Origin: Crocinitomicaceae bacterium
GTDB lineage: Bacteria; Bacteroidota; Bacteroidia; Flavobacteriales_D; Crocinitomicaceae
Reading direction: 5' to 3'
Assembly (NCBI GenBank): GCA_021325675.1
Contig: JAJTCM010000003.1
Coordinates: 496,001 to 560,000, forward strand
DNA: 64,000 nt
Shown: positions 9,112 through 18,812 of the stretch, piece after piece
Position numbering within the stretch: position 1 is the stretch's first letter
How the letters are laid out: every line of letters begins with the position of its first letter
Position numbers and translations under genes: made by a program
The notes under the pieces: generated by a model
Databases searched by the model: none
Seen by the model: the letters and a program-made list of their open reading frames with translations, nothing else
What the model was told of the DNA's origin: nothing

Positions 9112-11349
9112 CTACTTCTCCAGGTAAGTCTGCAACGCCGAATCATAAATATCCTTCGCTTCGTGGCAGAAACCGTAATGCTCTTCGTCTACCATGAACT
9201 TGCCTTTGGTTACGTGGCCTAATAGCGTGAAGTTAGTTCCGGATTGCAGCATAAACTCAATAAAATCCTGCTCCTGGTCTTCGGTTACCGTCACCACCAC
9301 CCTGCTCTGCGCTTCTCCGAAAAGAAAAGCGTCTTCGCGGATTTCGGAATCAGTTACGATATCGAAGCCCAAACCTCTCGGGAAGGCCATTTCAGCCAGG
9401 GCAATAAACAAGCCACCGTCAGAGCAATCGTGAGCAGCATTGATTAATTCATTGCGGATCAATCCTTTTACCGTTTGCTGTAGCTCGTACTCTTTTTCAA
9501 GGTCAAAATGAGGCGCCGGTGAAGCCTGGATATTGTGGAAAGAAGCGAGGTATTCGGAAGAAGCGATATCTTCCACGCTGTCGCCCAAAATAAAGATCAG
9601 GTCGCCTTTCTGCTTGAAGTCAAGCGTCATAATCTGGTTTTTGTCTTCTACCACACCGATCATACCGATTGTTGGAGTTGGGAAAACAGGAATTTCAACG
9701 CCGTTGATCACAGACTGGTTGTAGAACGAAACGTTTCCGCCGGTAACCGGGGTTTCGAACTTCAGGCAGGCCCTAGACATTCCTTTGATCGCACCGACAA
9801 ACTGCCAGTAGGATTCCGGGTTGTAAGGGTTTCCGAAGTTGAGACAATTCGTGATTGCGCTTGGCTCACCGCCTGCACAAACGATATTCCGGGCTGCTTC
9901 CGAAACTGCGATTGCCGTTCCGATTTCCGGGTCTGCGTTCACATATCGGGAATTACAGTCAACTGTCATTGCCAGCGCCCTGTTCGATCCTTTAATATTT
10001 ACGATCCCTGCATCAGCAGGCCTGTTTGTTGTCATTGTTTTTGTTCCTACCATGGAGTCGTATTGTTCATAGACCCATTTTTTGGAAGCAATATTCGGGT
10101 GCTGCAGTAAAAACAGCGCCACTTCTTTCAAATCCTCCGGCTGCTGCACGGAATTGATATCGAATTTTTTGTATTCCTGGTAATAAGCAGGCTCTTTGTA
10201 TTCACGCTGGTATTGCGGCGCACCTCCACCCAAAACGAGGGATTCTGCAGGAACATCACCAACAATTTCACCGTCCATGAAATAACGTACGCGGCCTGTG
10301 TCCGTTACGACACCGATTTCTTCAGCATGCAGGTCCCACTTGTCGAAAATCGCTTTCACAACAGATTCTTCGCCTTTTTTCACCACTACAAGCATACGCT
10401 CCTGGGATTCGGAAAGCAAAATTTCGTATGGCAGCATGTTTTCCTGTCTCGTCGGTACGCGGTCAAGGTGGATATCCATTCCGACACCGCCACCGGCGCT
10501 CATTTCACAGGTTGAGCAAGTGATCCCTGCCGCTCCCATGTCCTGCATTCCGACAATCGCGTTTGTTTCGGATAATTCCATCGTTGCCTCCAACAGCAAT
10601 TTTTCCTGGAACGGATCGCCCACCTGAACGGACGGTAAATCGTTTGCCGAATCTTCGGTCATATCTTTGGAAGCAAATGCCGCACCTGCAATCCCGTCTT
10701 TACCTGTAGCAGAACCTACAATGTAAACCGGGTTGCCCGGGCCTTTCGCTTTCGCGGAAATAACCTTTTTAGTATCTATAATCCCGGCTGAGAACGCATT
10801 CACCAGCGGGTTTTGGTTGTAAGATTTATCAAAAAACACTTCACCGCCTACGATCGGAATCCCGAAAGCATTTCCGTAGTCGCCAATGCCTTTTACGACG
10901 CCTTTCACGAGCCATTTGGTGCGGTCTTGCGTAATATCGCCGAAACGCAGGGAATTCAGCTGCGCTACCGGACGTGCGCCCATTGTGAAAATATCGCGGT
11001 TAATCCCCCCAACACCGGTGGCAGCACCCTGATAAGGCTCCAGCGCACTCGGGTGATTGTGTGACTCAATTTTGAAAACACAGCCGATCCCGTCGCCCAA
11101 ATCCACCAAACCGGCGTTTTCTTCACCTGCTTTCACGAGCATGTGCGGCCCGTCCTTCGGTAATTGCTTCAACCAGTAAATGGAGTTTTTGTACGAACAG
11201 TGCTCAGACCACATAACGGAGTAAACACTTGTTTCAGTGAAATTCGGTGTCCGGCCGAGGATTGCTTTTATCATCTCAAATTCATCGGCGCGTAAGCCTA
11301 ATTCCAATGCCTGTTCGAGTGTTGCTTCTTGATGCAGCGTGCTTTCCAT
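9112..11349 (-). CDS. purL: Phosphoribosylformylglycinamidine synthase subunit PurL (small form)
   Basis: Fourth step of purine synthesis: ATP-dependent conversion of FGAR to FGAM with PurQ as glutaminase and PurS as third partner. At 745 aa it is the small PurL lacking the fused glutaminase. Visible motifs: [54 protein letters not shown], and the repeated half with [17 protein letters not shown] and DCSDGGL. The ORF-track TTG start overlaps a TATTTTTG promoter box; ATG 11349 is better. purQ-purD lie at 33-35 kb on the other strand; purS is not in the window. Confidence 0.97.
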   Translation of the reverse strand: MESTLHQEATLEQALELGLRADEFEMIKAILGRTPNFTETSVYSVMWSEHCSYKNSIYWLKQLPKDGPHMLVKAGEENAGLVDLGDGIGCVFKIESHNHPSALEPYQGAATGVGGINRDIFTMGARPVAQLNSLRFGDITQDRTKWLVKGVVKGIGDYGNAFGIPIVGGEVFFDKSYNQNPLVNAFSAGIIDTKKVISAKAKGPGNPVYIVGSATGKDGIAGAAFASKDMTEDSANDLPSVQVGDPFQEKLLLEATMELSETNAIVGMQDMGAAGITCSTCEMSAGGGVGMDIHLDRVPTRQENMLPYEILLSESQERMLVVVKKGEESVVKAIFDKWDLHAEEIGVVTDTGRVRYFMDGEIVGDVPAESLVLGGGAPQYQREYKEPAYYQEYKKFDINSVQQPEDLKEVALFLLQHPNIASKKWVYEQYDSMVGTKTMTTNRPADAGIVNIKGSNRALAMTVDCNSRYVNADPEIGTAIAVSEAARNIVCAGGEPSAITNCLNFGNPYNPESYWQFVGAIKGMSRACLKFETPVTGGNVSFYNQSVINGVEIPVFPTPTIGMIGVVEDKNQIMTLDFKQKGDLIFILGDSVEDIASSEYLASFHNIQASPAPHFDLEKEYELQQTVKGLIRNELINAAHDCSDGGLFIALAEMAFPRGLGFDIVTDSEIREDAFLFGEAQSRVVVTVTEDQEQDFIEFMLQSGTNFTLLGHVTKGKFMVDEEHYGFCHEAKDIYDSALQTYLEK

Positions 11350-11364
11350 GAAATATTTTTTTGG

Positions 11365-11372
11365 CAAAAATA
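11365..11372 (-). promoter_or_regulatory. -7 box of purL
   Basis: TATTTTTG on the minus strand, 15 bases before ATG 11349. It overlaps the ORF-track TTG start and argues for the shorter PurL. Confidence 0.55.
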
Positions 11373-11468
11373 GAGATTCTAATCGGTTTAGGCTTACAAA
11401 ATATGGATAATATTTGCGAATTGTTAATTAAATTTTGATTTCCGCACAGGTATAAAAATTCAAAGCAT

Positions 11469-11476
11469 TACCTTTG
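11469..11476 (+). promoter_or_regulatory. -7 box of the methyltransferase operon
   Basis: TACCTTTG matches TAnnTTTG and lies 23 bases before the ATG at 11500. No -33 box at the ideal distance was found. Confidence 0.5.
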
Positions 11477-11499
11477 GGAAAAAGTTACTCAAAAAGCGA

Positions 11500-12243
11500 A
11501 TGAAAGGATATAACCGGATTAAAAAAATGGCGCTGCGCCTTGTGCCCAAATCATTTTTAATTCGCAATGAAGCCTTTTTCCGTTCGATGCTGTCTGTTTT
11601 TTACCGGGGAACGAACTTCCAGTGCAATATCTGTGAAGCCAGGTTGAAATCCTTTGTTGAAAACGAAAACCGCAGCTGCCCGATGTGCGGAAGTATCGCC
11701 CGGGAACGCCGTTTGTGGGAAATCCTCAATCGCGATTACCTTCAACAGGCGACTTCCATCCTCGATTTTTCCCCTTCACGGGCAACGTACCGCAAATTAA
11801 AAGCCCGCTTCGGGAACCAGTACACCGGAACGGACCTTTCAGGCGATTTTCTTTCCGACCAGGCGTATGATATCACGAAAATTGAATGTGCCGCCGAAAG
11901 CTTTGACCTGATTTTGTGCTACCATATTCTCGAGCATATCGAAGACGACCGCCAGGCCATGCATGAATTGTACCGGATCCTGCAAAAAAACGGGACTTGT
12001 CTCATCCAGACGCCATTTAAGGAAGGTGAAATATATGAAGATTACACGATCCGCAAACCTGAAGAACGCCTGCTTGCTTTTGGCCAGGACGACCATGTTC
12101 GCGTTTACAGCCTGAACGGTCTCAAATCCCGTTTGGAAGAAAGCGGCTTTACCTGTGAAGTGCTCCATTTTGAGGAAAACTCCCCGCAGGAAAGCTACAA
12201 CGGGTTAAAAGAAGAGGAATACATTTTAATCTGTAAAAAATGA
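11500..12243 (+). CDS. Class I SAM-dependent methyltransferase with N-terminal zinc ribbon
   Basis: 247 aa. A four-cysteine zinc-ribbon-like motif (C42-x2-C45 ... C60-x2-C63, FQCNICEARL / CPMCGS) precedes a Methyltransf_11-type domain: ILDFSPS at the motif I position (no GxGxG), YTGTDLSGD, then FDLILCYHILEHIEDD, a classic UbiE/COQ5-like motif. The substrate is unknown. Its TGA overlaps the ATG of the next gene (ATGA), so the two are coupled; the third gene also overlaps. The operon suggests work on a cell-surface glycan or lipid, but that is inference. Confidence 0.8.
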   Translation: MKGYNRIKKMALRLVPKSFLIRNEAFFRSMLSVFYRGTNFQCNICEARLKSFVENENRSCPMCGSIARERRLWEILNRDYLQQATSILDFSPSRATYRKLKARFGNQYTGTDLSGDFLSDQAYDITKIECAAESFDLILCYHILEHIEDDRQAMHELYRILQKNGTCLIQTPFKEGEIYEDYTIRKPEERLLAFGQDDHVRVYSLNGLKSRLEESGFTCEVLHFEENSPQESYNGLKEEEYILICKK

Positions 12244-13745
12244 CTTTTCCCGACCTCTATGCCCTCCTTTTATTCCTCGGTGTGTGTTTTGCACTCGGTT
12301 ATTTCCGTGTTTTCAGGGTAGAAGGATTGGGTAAGTGGGATTTATCCTTTGCTTTTGCCCTAAAAGGCCTTGCTTCCTTATTTTTCATATACATCTACAC
12401 GTATTATTACGGCGTTGGCTTCCTTTATTTCGATTCCGGGTTTTACATCAACGACGCTAAGATCCTGAACCAGGTCATTTACAAATCGCCGCTGGATTAT
12501 TTCAAGCTCCTGACAGGGATCGGTGAAACAAACGAGCTGATCCGGCAACATCTTTCCCTGACTGAAAAATGGTCCAGGCCATACAGTTTACTGACCGACG
12601 ACGCGAAAAATGTAACCCGGATCAGCAGTATCATCCATTTCTTTTCTTTCAATTCAATTTACGTTCATTTCATCGTATTCAATCTGTTTGCTTTGAGCGG
12701 AATGAAAAACATTTATGTCTTTTTCCGGAAATACATCACTGTCAACGACCGGATTTTCTTCTTCGCACTGATCCTTCTGCCTTCGCTTTTGTTCTGGAGC
12801 AGCGGTGTACTCAAGGAACCTATGCTGATTTTTTCCATCGGCCTGTTCTTAAAATCCCTCCGGATCAGCAATGAGCGGAAAATTCTGAAGCTATTTTTGC
12901 TTGTGATTTCGTTAATCCTGATGCTGAATTTCAAAACGTATGTGTTGCTTGCCTGCATTATTCCTTTCATATTTGTCATTATTTCCACGCTTATATTTGG
13001 AAAAAAACCGCTTTGGGTGGGCTTGGTGACCGTTTTTGCTTTCCTGGTAATCTGTCTTGTTTCCCTGCCAAAGCAGCGGCAAAAAATCGTAGATTATATT
13101 TCCCTCAAACAATTTGATTTCAACAACATCAGTATGGGCGGAATTTATTTCCTGCAGGAAAACCAGCCGTATGCCTACAATATCCAGCCTGACGATTACA
13201 ACAACCTGGAAATGGAGGGCGATTCCCTGAAGATCATCCACCGCACGAAAGCGTACATTTTTCACCGGACGGAAAAAAACGGCCTCCGGAAAATTTACCT
13301 CGAAGCCGATACAACCAAAAAAATCCCGGTACTTGGTGTTTACCACCGTTCCAATTCCTACATCGAAACGACCCTGATCTTTTCTTCTTTCCGGCAAATG
13401 ATGTTCAACATCCCGGAAGCGCTGGTCAATTGTCTTTTCCGGCCTTTCTGGAACGACCCCAGCCCAAAATTCAAGTTCATCACGATTTTGGAGACCTGGC
13501 TTCTCTTCGGGTTCCTCGCTTTTGCACTTTTTAAGCGTAAAAAACTGACGCGCATGGAAAAGATCGTGATCGTTGCCCTGATCCTGTTTGCGATCAACCT
13601 CAGCTTAATTATTGGCTGGGCAACCCCGGTTTTAGGCGCAATCGTACGCTACCGCACGCCCGTCTATCTTGGCATTTTAATTATCGCATTTATTTTGCTT
13701 CAACCTTCATCAGATTTATGGAAAAAGAAAACAGATATATCCTGA
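12240..13745 (+). CDS. Polytopic membrane protein, possible polymerase/glycosyltransferase type
   Basis: 501 aa with about ten hydrophobic segments (for example LYALLLFLGVCFALGYF, ILKLFLLVISLILML, FLAFALF, YLGILIIAFILLQ) and a hydrophilic loop at roughly 285-375. I do not recognise a named family; the layout resembles Wzy/O-antigen-ligase-like or GT-C proteins of surface polysaccharide loci. It overlaps the methyltransferase by 4 bases and the following SDR gene by 28 bases, so the three are one translationally linked operon. Confidence 0.7.
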   Translation: MTFPDLYALLLFLGVCFALGYFRVFRVEGLGKWDLSFAFALKGLASLFFIYIYTYYYGVGFLYFDSGFYINDAKILNQVIYKSPLDYFKLLTGIGETNELIRQHLSLTEKWSRPYSLLTDDAKNVTRISSIIHFFSFNSIYVHFIVFNLFALSGMKNIYVFFRKYITVNDRIFFFALILLPSLLFWSSGVLKEPMLIFSIGLFLKSLRISNERKILKLFLLVISLILMLNFKTYVLLACIIPFIFVIISTLIFGKKPLWVGLVTVFAFLVICLVSLPKQRQKIVDYISLKQFDFNNISMGGIYFLQENQPYAYNIQPDDYNNLEMEGDSLKIIHRTKAYIFHRTEKNGLRKIYLEADTTKKIPVLGVYHRSNSYIETTLIFSSFRQMMFNIPEALVNCLFRPFWNDPSPKFKFITILETWLLFGFLAFALFKRKKLTRMEKIVIVALILFAINLSLIIGWATPVLGAIVRYRTPVYLGILIIAFILLQPSSDLWKKKTDIS

Positions 13746-14500
13746 TTTCCGGGGCGACATCCGGCTTTGGTTATTATACGGCACGCATTTTTGCCCAAAA
13801 CGGCTGGAACCTGGTTTTAACCGGCCGCCGAAATGACCGCCTGGAAGAAGCCAAACGGGAGCTCAGCTCAACATACAGCTGCGAAATTGAAACACTTTGT
13901 TTTGACGTTCGCAACAATGAGGAAGTAGAGCGCAGTATCGCTTCCCTGCCGCAGGAAATCCTGCAGAATATCCGCATTCTTGTGAATAATGCCGGTTTGG
14001 CGCTCGGCCGGAATTCTATTGATAACGGTGATATCAACGATTGGGAACAAATGATCGATACCAACCTGAAAGGCCTGCTCTACCTGAGCCGGCAGATCAT
14101 CCCGCTTTTCAAGGCAAATAAAGCCGGGCATATCGTTAACATTTCCAGTATTGCCGGCAAAGAAGTTTACCCCGACGGAAACGTTTACTGCGCCAGCAAA
14201 CACGGCGTGGACGCTTTATCGAAGGCCATGCGTATGGATTTACTTCCTTACAACATCAAGGTAACCAATATCGCTCCCGGGGCGGCTAATACTGAATTTT
14301 CGCTCGTTCGCTTCAAGGGCAGCCAGGAAACGGCAGATGCGGTGTACAACGGTTTTGAGCCGCTTGTAGCACAGGATATTGCAGAAACCATTTATTTCGC
14401 CTGTACCCGCCCGGCACATGTCGTGATTAACGACCTGACAATCATGCCCGCTGCCCAGGCTTCAGCTACTGTATTCCATAAAATCAAGAATAACAAATAA
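13718..14500 (+). CDS. SDR-family NAD(P)-dependent oxidoreductase (YdfG-like)
   Basis: Classical short-chain dehydrogenase of 260 aa. Cofactor motif SGATSGFG (11-18), RR at 37-38 suggesting NADP, NNAG (90-93), catalytic S143/S144, Y157 and K161 (YCASK), then PGAANTEFSLVRF typical of the YdfG/serine 3-dehydrogenase group. The first 28 bases overlap the end of the membrane-protein gene. YdfG relatives reduce 3-hydroxy acids or malonic semialdehyde; the actual substrate is not determinable here. Confidence 0.9.
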   Translation: MEKENRYILISGATSGFGYYTARIFAQNGWNLVLTGRRNDRLEEAKRELSSTYSCEIETLCFDVRNNEEVERSIASLPQEILQNIRILVNNAGLALGRNSIDNGDINDWEQMIDTNLKGLLYLSRQIIPLFKANKAGHIVNISSIAGKEVYPDGNVYCASKHGVDALSKAMRMDLLPYNIKVTNIAPGAANTEFSLVRFKGSQETADAVYNGFEPLVAQDIAETIYFACTRPAHVVINDLTIMPAAQASATVFHKIKNNK

Positions 14501-14510
14501 ACAAATTTAT

Positions 14511-14642
14511 ACCACATAAAAACATAAGTTTAATGAATAAGGTTATCAAAGATGCTCATATACTTAATCTGCTAGCGGACTGAATCTTATGCGGCCTATT
14601 TTCTATGTTTGTTAACTTTATCCCTTATGTATCTATGTGATT
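14511..14642. repeat. Imperfect inverted repeat with CACATA/ACATAAG words
   Basis: The 186-base gap between the SDR and amidohydrolase genes holds left end CACATAAAAACATAAG and right end whose reverse complement is CACATAGATACATAAG (14 of 16). A second inner pair, AATAAGGTTATC / GATAAAGTTAAC, extends the hairpin. No gene or promoter is clear in the rest. Confidence 0.7.
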
Positions 14643-14686
14643 AAAAAAACAACTTGTGAAGCATCATTAATCTTACAAAAAAACAC

Positions 14687-16312
14687 ATGAAAAAACTTAT
14701 TTTTCTCTTTCTTGGAGCGTTCTTTTTGCAAGCCTGCATGAAAGGCCAGCGCGTTGACCTTGTTGTGCACAATGCTAAAATCCATACGGTGGATGAAAAT
14801 TACAACGTTCACGAAGCGATGGCGATCAAAGACGGTGAAATTGTTGAGGTGGGACCGGAACGCCAGATCCTGAACAAGTATGCCTATGATGAGGAAATTG
14901 ACGCCAACGGAAAAGATGTATATCCCGGTTTTACGGATGCACATGGACATATCCTGAGCCTGATCGACCAGCGTTTGAACCTCGATCTTTCGGGATCTAA
15001 ATCTTTCGGGGAAGTCATTTTTAAGCTGGAAAAATACGCTTCCGGCCAAAAACGCAAATTTATCGTCGGGCGCGGCTGGGACCAGGCAGTTTGGGGAACG
15101 AAAGAATTCCCGGACAACGAAAAAATCAATGCCCTTTTCCCGGATATCCCGGTTTTGCTGATCCGCGTCGATGGCCATGCAGCGTTGATCAATGATTGCC
15201 TGTACAAAAAAGCTAAGCTGGAAGGAAAAAATATCGAAGGCGGAAAAATACTGCTAAAAAACGGAAAACCTACCGGGATTATCCTTGACAACACGATCAC
15301 GGAAATCAGTAAACTGATCCCTCCGTTTACAAATCAGGAAAGACAAAAAGCTTTTCTCGAAATCCAGGAAGAATTGTTTCAATACGGGATCACAAGCGTG
15401 CACGAAGCCGGGATTGAGTTCAAAGACATTGCATTTTTTCAGTCGATGAACAAAAGCAAGCAGCTGAAATTACAGTTGAACGCAATGCTTTACCCGAGCA
15501 AGGAAAACATTGATTTTGCACAAAAAAATGGCGTTTATCACGAAAACAACCTGCTGATCCGCAGCTTTAAAGTGGTAGGTGACGGTTCACTCGGATCGCG
15601 CGGCGCATGCCTGAAACATCCGTATCACGACGATCCGCTGACACATGGTTTTTTAACGACGCCGGTGACCGAAATGCGCAAAGTGGCGGATGTTTGCCGG
15701 AAAACGGGTTACCAGATGAATACGCACGCCATCGGGGATTCTACGAACAAAGTGGTGATCGACCTGATTGCCGAAATGTATGCTTTCAAAAAAGACCACC
15801 GCTGGCGGATTGAGCACGCGCAGGTCCTGGATCCGGCGGATATTAAAAAAATGGGGGATTATGCCGTTTTTCCATCAGTTCAGCCAACGCATGCCGTGAG
15901 TGACCAGCGCTGGGCTGAAGACCGGCTTGGAAAAGAGCGTTTGAAAGGCGCTTACGCTTACCAGAGTATTTTGAACACAACAGGAATTTTTGCGCTGGGA
16001 ACTGATTTCCCGGTGGAGTCTTTCGATCCTTTTGCGACGATCCATGCGGCTGTGAAACGCAAAAACAAAGAAAATTTTCCTTCCTCCGGTTTCCTGGCTT
16101 CAGAAGCTGTTTCCCTTGAAAACTGTATCCGCGGAATGACCATCTGGCCGGCCTTTGCCTGTTTCCGGGAAAAAAGCACCGGTTCACTGGAGAAAGGTAA
16201 AGAAGCGACTTTCATTATCCTGGATTATCCGCTTACAGTTTCCGGAAATTTCAAGGAAAACTTTGCTTACATGACGTATATAAAAGGAAAAAAGGTTTAT
16301 TCAGCTGAATAA
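14687..16312 (+). CDS. Amidohydrolase family lipoprotein (YtcJ-like)
   Basis: 541 aa. The signal peptide ends FFLQAC, so it is a lipoprotein, unusual for cytosolic-type amidohydrolases but common in Bacteroidota YtcJ relatives. Metal-site motifs: PGFTDAHGHILSL, then YPGS-type equivalent VVGDGSLGSRGACL, NTHAIGDSTNKVVID, RIEHAQVLDP and ALGTDFPVESFDPF. YtcJ-type enzymes hydrolyse unknown N-acyl or cyclic amide substrates. It appears monocistronic; its stop codon lies within a perfect palindrome. Confidence 0.88.
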   Translation: MKKLIFLFLGAFFLQACMKGQRVDLVVHNAKIHTVDENYNVHEAMAIKDGEIVEVGPERQILNKYAYDEEIDANGKDVYPGFTDAHGHILSLIDQRLNLDLSGSKSFGEVIFKLEKYASGQKRKFIVGRGWDQAVWGTKEFPDNEKINALFPDIPVLLIRVDGHAALINDCLYKKAKLEGKNIEGGKILLKNGKPTGIILDNTITEISKLIPPFTNQERQKAFLEIQEELFQYGITSVHEAGIEFKDIAFFQSMNKSKQLKLQLNAMLYPSKENIDFAQKNGVYHENNLLIRSFKVVGDGSLGSRGACLKHPYHDDPLTHGFLTTPVTEMRKVADVCRKTGYQMNTHAIGDSTNKVVIDLIAEMYAFKKDHRWRIEHAQVLDPADIKKMGDYAVFPSVQPTHAVSDQRWAEDRLGKERLKGAYAYQSILNTTGIFALGTDFPVESFDPFATIHAAVKRKNKENFPSSGFLASEAVSLENCIRGMTIWPAFACFREKSTGSLEKGKEATFIILDYPLTVSGNFKENFAYMTYIKGKKVYSAE

Positions 16313-16317
16313 ACCTT
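16292..16317. repeat. 26-base perfect palindrome across a stop codon
   Basis: Arms AAGGTTTATTCAG and CTGAATAAACCTT are exact reverse complements. The TAA of the amidohydrolase gene (16310-16312) is in the right arm. No T-run follows on either strand, so it is not a classical terminator. The remaining 236 bases to 16553 hold an isolated TACCTTTG at about 16332 but no gene. Confidence 0.75.
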
Positions 16318-16553
16318 CCAAATCAAAACATACCTTTGTCGTTTAAAAACCAGATAAATTACGACCTAAGCATTTCGTCATTCCAGTTAAAATTCATCAA
16401 AAAAGCTGCAAGACATTCTTTAATGGATTTTAACTACATCTTTATAAACTCAAATTTCAGCTAAAAGTTACTTTGCTTTTCCCGGAAATGAATATTTGAG
16501 TATTTCTGACGAATATAACTCCCTGCTAAATGAATAATTCATCCGCAAAAAAA

Positions 16554-18812
16554 TCATTTTATTTCTCCTGTCAGTACGAGCCGCAAGGGATCAGAGCTGC
16601 CCTTCACATGGACATAAACTGACTTCACCAGTTTTCCGGTGTAGCCTGCCGCGTTGAGTGTCACTTTCACCGTTCCTTTTTCTCCCTGATCAAAATGCAT
16701 GTCAGATATTTCGGCGGTGTTGCAGTCGCAGGGAATTTCGAGCTTTTCAATGTCAAGGGGCGTTTTCCCGGAATTCTGAATTTCAAATATAAGCTCGTAT
16801 TTCTTCGCAGGGTCAATTTTCCCTAAATCTTTCAGCTGTTCCGTAACCGTCAGGTAATTCACAGAATCACGGTTGAGAAAAGAAACGCTCTGGATCTCAA
16901 TTTTCCGTTCGAGGGCCGCCACCCGGGAATAAATCGAGTTTTTGAGGTCGTTCGGGTTATCGCTGATCGTTTTGTCTGCCGTATATTCCCCGAAAGGAAC
17001 TTCCTGGATCTGCAAACGTGTGCCGCTTGGATGCGTACCGTCGAGATACGGCTTGAATTTCCCTTTATCGTAGCGCGCCAGGTAATTCGCCAGGGAAGCA
17101 ATCCTGCGCTTGGTAAGGTTGACGTTGTATTCGCTTTTCGCCAGCGGGCTCGCAAAACCTTTGACCGTCAGTACAATTGAATGGCCCTTCTCCAACTCCC
17201 CGAACAATAAATCCCGGAAAATTTCCAGCTCTTTGACGCCCTGCTCAACATATTCGGTAAAGAAGCTTTCGATATCTTCCTGCGCGTCTTCCGCTTTTTG
17301 GCCATTCAAGCCTTTGGAATATTCCTTTTTATATTGCGGGATCATTCCCATATAATCTTCGTAGCTGGCAATGTAATTGACATTCGTTGTCGTATCCTTG
17401 GATTTCGGATTGGGAATATCGTTGTGAAAATAAAGCGTAACCGGCAACTTTTTGTTGAGCTCCTCGAAGGTCATTTTAATTTGTTCCACAACAGCTACCG
17501 GGGTGGTATCCTGCACAGGCTCCGGAATCGTGTAGCTGAAAATATCCGTACAGCAAGTCGGGTTGCTGGTATAATTCACGCCCAGCCTGTTCGTGGAGAA
17601 ATAAGAAGTGTCACGGTGAATGAAATAATAGAGATCGTTCGCCGGGCTGTTTACCGGTAAGCCCAGGTTTTCCGGCTTCTGGAAACGGTCATTTTCAAAA
17701 TCTGATGAGAAAATATCGTAACCTCCAAATCCGTAGTGCCACGACGACGAGAAGTACAGCTTTTTGTCAATAGAATCGTAAAAAGGGCTGAGCTCGTTAT
17801 CCGGGGAATTGATCGCCTCTACCGGCAAAGGCTTCGAAAACTGCGTGCCATCCGTGATGTAGGAATAAAATACATCGAGCCCTCCTTTGGTCCCAACCCT
17901 GTCCGAAGCAAAAAACAGGACTTCGTGCTTGTCGAATTTCGCAATGAAGGGCATTGTTGTGTTGGCGTCTTCTTCGTTGATAATTTCCCCGAGCGTATCA
18001 ATGGAGCGCATATTCCCGTTGACGTACCAGGCCACCATGATTTTGCAGTGCATGCCTTCCTCCTTTTCGGTACACAAACTATAGTAAAAACGTTTTTTAT
18101 CCAGCGAAAAAGTACCGTTGCCCAAATGAAACTTCCCGGTGTACAAATCCTGCTGTTTTTCTTCCTTTCCTTCAAAAGACCGGTCAATTTTGTAAATCGC
18201 ATTTTTGTAATCGACGGAATAAATCTCATCAGCCAGGTTGGACGAATCGCCGCGCAGTGAAGAGAAGAAAAAGCGGTTGTCGAAAAAGCTGTGACCAAAC
18301 TCCGAATCGACCGTATTCACTGTTCCAGGGAGCGGGTTTATTTGAAAATCTGCCGTGTCGCGCAATGCTTTTTTGGCCCAGAGACAGGCTTCTATCTCTT
18401 GCTTGGATTTCAGGTAAAGATACCCGCTTTTTTCTTTGGCATATTTCTTTTTGGCAGTCTTGAAAGTCTCAATCGCATCCTCGTATTTTCCGTTGTATTT
18501 TTGCATTTCACCGAGGTAAAACAAGCTCCTGAAATAGAGTGCGGTTTCTTCTTTGTCGTATACTTTCTGATAAATTTCTTCGGCTTTGCGGTAATCTTTA
18601 TACAAACGCAGGCATTCGGCGTATTCCCACAAAACACTCACGGATTCGGGGTCGAGCGCGAGGGCTTTTTCGTAATAATCTATGGCCGCAATGTAATCCC
18701 CTTTCGCTTTCTGGTTTTGGGCAAAAGCAATATAGTCTTCCCTGGTTCCCTGTTGTGCAGCGAGATGGAAGGAAAACAACACAAATAATATCTTCAAATA
18801 AATTCGGGGCAT
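16554..18812 (-). CDS. PorE-like envelope protein: TPR, PD40 propeller, OmpA-like, DUF1573
   Basis: 752 aa with signal peptide (ILFVLFSFHLAAQ). In order: TPR repeats (about 22-165, GDYIAAIDYYEKALALDPES), a PD40/WD40-like beta-propeller (about 170-440), an OmpA-like domain (about 540-650, VKGFASPLAKSEYNVNLTKRR) and a C-terminal DUF1573 domain (about 655-752, LFEIQNSGKTPLDIEKLEIPCDCN). TPR-propeller-OmpA is the plan of T9SS PorE, which anchors the machinery to peptidoglycan; the OmpA motif here has GFAS in place of GHTD. Overlaps the PorP-like gene by 19 bases. Paralogues are many, so a role in T9SS proper is unproven. Confidence 0.82.
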   Translation of the reverse strand: MPRIYLKILFVLFSFHLAAQQGTREDYIAFAQNQKAKGDYIAAIDYYEKALALDPESVSVLWEYAECLRLYKDYRKAEEIYQKVYDKEETALYFRSLFYLGEMQKYNGKYEDAIETFKTAKKKYAKEKSGYLYLKSKQEIEACLWAKKALRDTADFQINPLPGTVNTVDSEFGHSFFDNRFFFSSLRGDSSNLADEIYSVDYKNAIYKIDRSFEGKEEKQQDLYTGKFHLGNGTFSLDKKRFYYSLCTEKEEGMHCKIMVAWYVNGNMRSIDTLGEIINEEDANTTMPFIAKFDKHEVLFFASDRVGTKGGLDVFYSYITDGTQFSKPLPVEAINSPDNELSPFYDSIDKKLYFSSSWHYGFGGYDIFSSDFENDRFQKPENLGLPVNSPANDLYYFIHRDTSYFSTNRLGVNYTSNPTCCTDIFSYTIPEPVQDTTPVAVVEQIKMTFEELNKKLPVTLYFHNDIPNPKSKDTTTNVNYIASYEDYMGMIPQYKKEYSKGLNGQKAEDAQEDIESFFTEYVEQGVKELEIFRDLLFGELEKGHSIVLTVKGFASPLAKSEYNVNLTKRRIASLANYLARYDKGKFKPYLDGTHPSGTRLQIQEVPFGEYTADKTISDNPNDLKNSIYSRVAALERKIEIQSVSFLNRDSVNYLTVTEQLKDLGKIDPAKKYELIFEIQNSGKTPLDIEKLEIPCDCNTAEISDMHFDQGEKGTVKVTLNAAGYTGKLVKSVYVHVKGSSDPLRLVLTGEIK

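Noticed and set aside
9535-10110. 191-aa plus-strand ORF
   Set aside because: Lies entirely antisense to purL; no family motif; shadow of a conserved gene.
14633-15178. 181-aa minus-strand ORF
   Set aside because: Antisense to the amidohydrolase including its signal peptide; no motif.
16332-16339. TACCTTTG promoter-like box
   Set aside because: No gene follows on that strand; a 12-codon ORF downstream is not credible.
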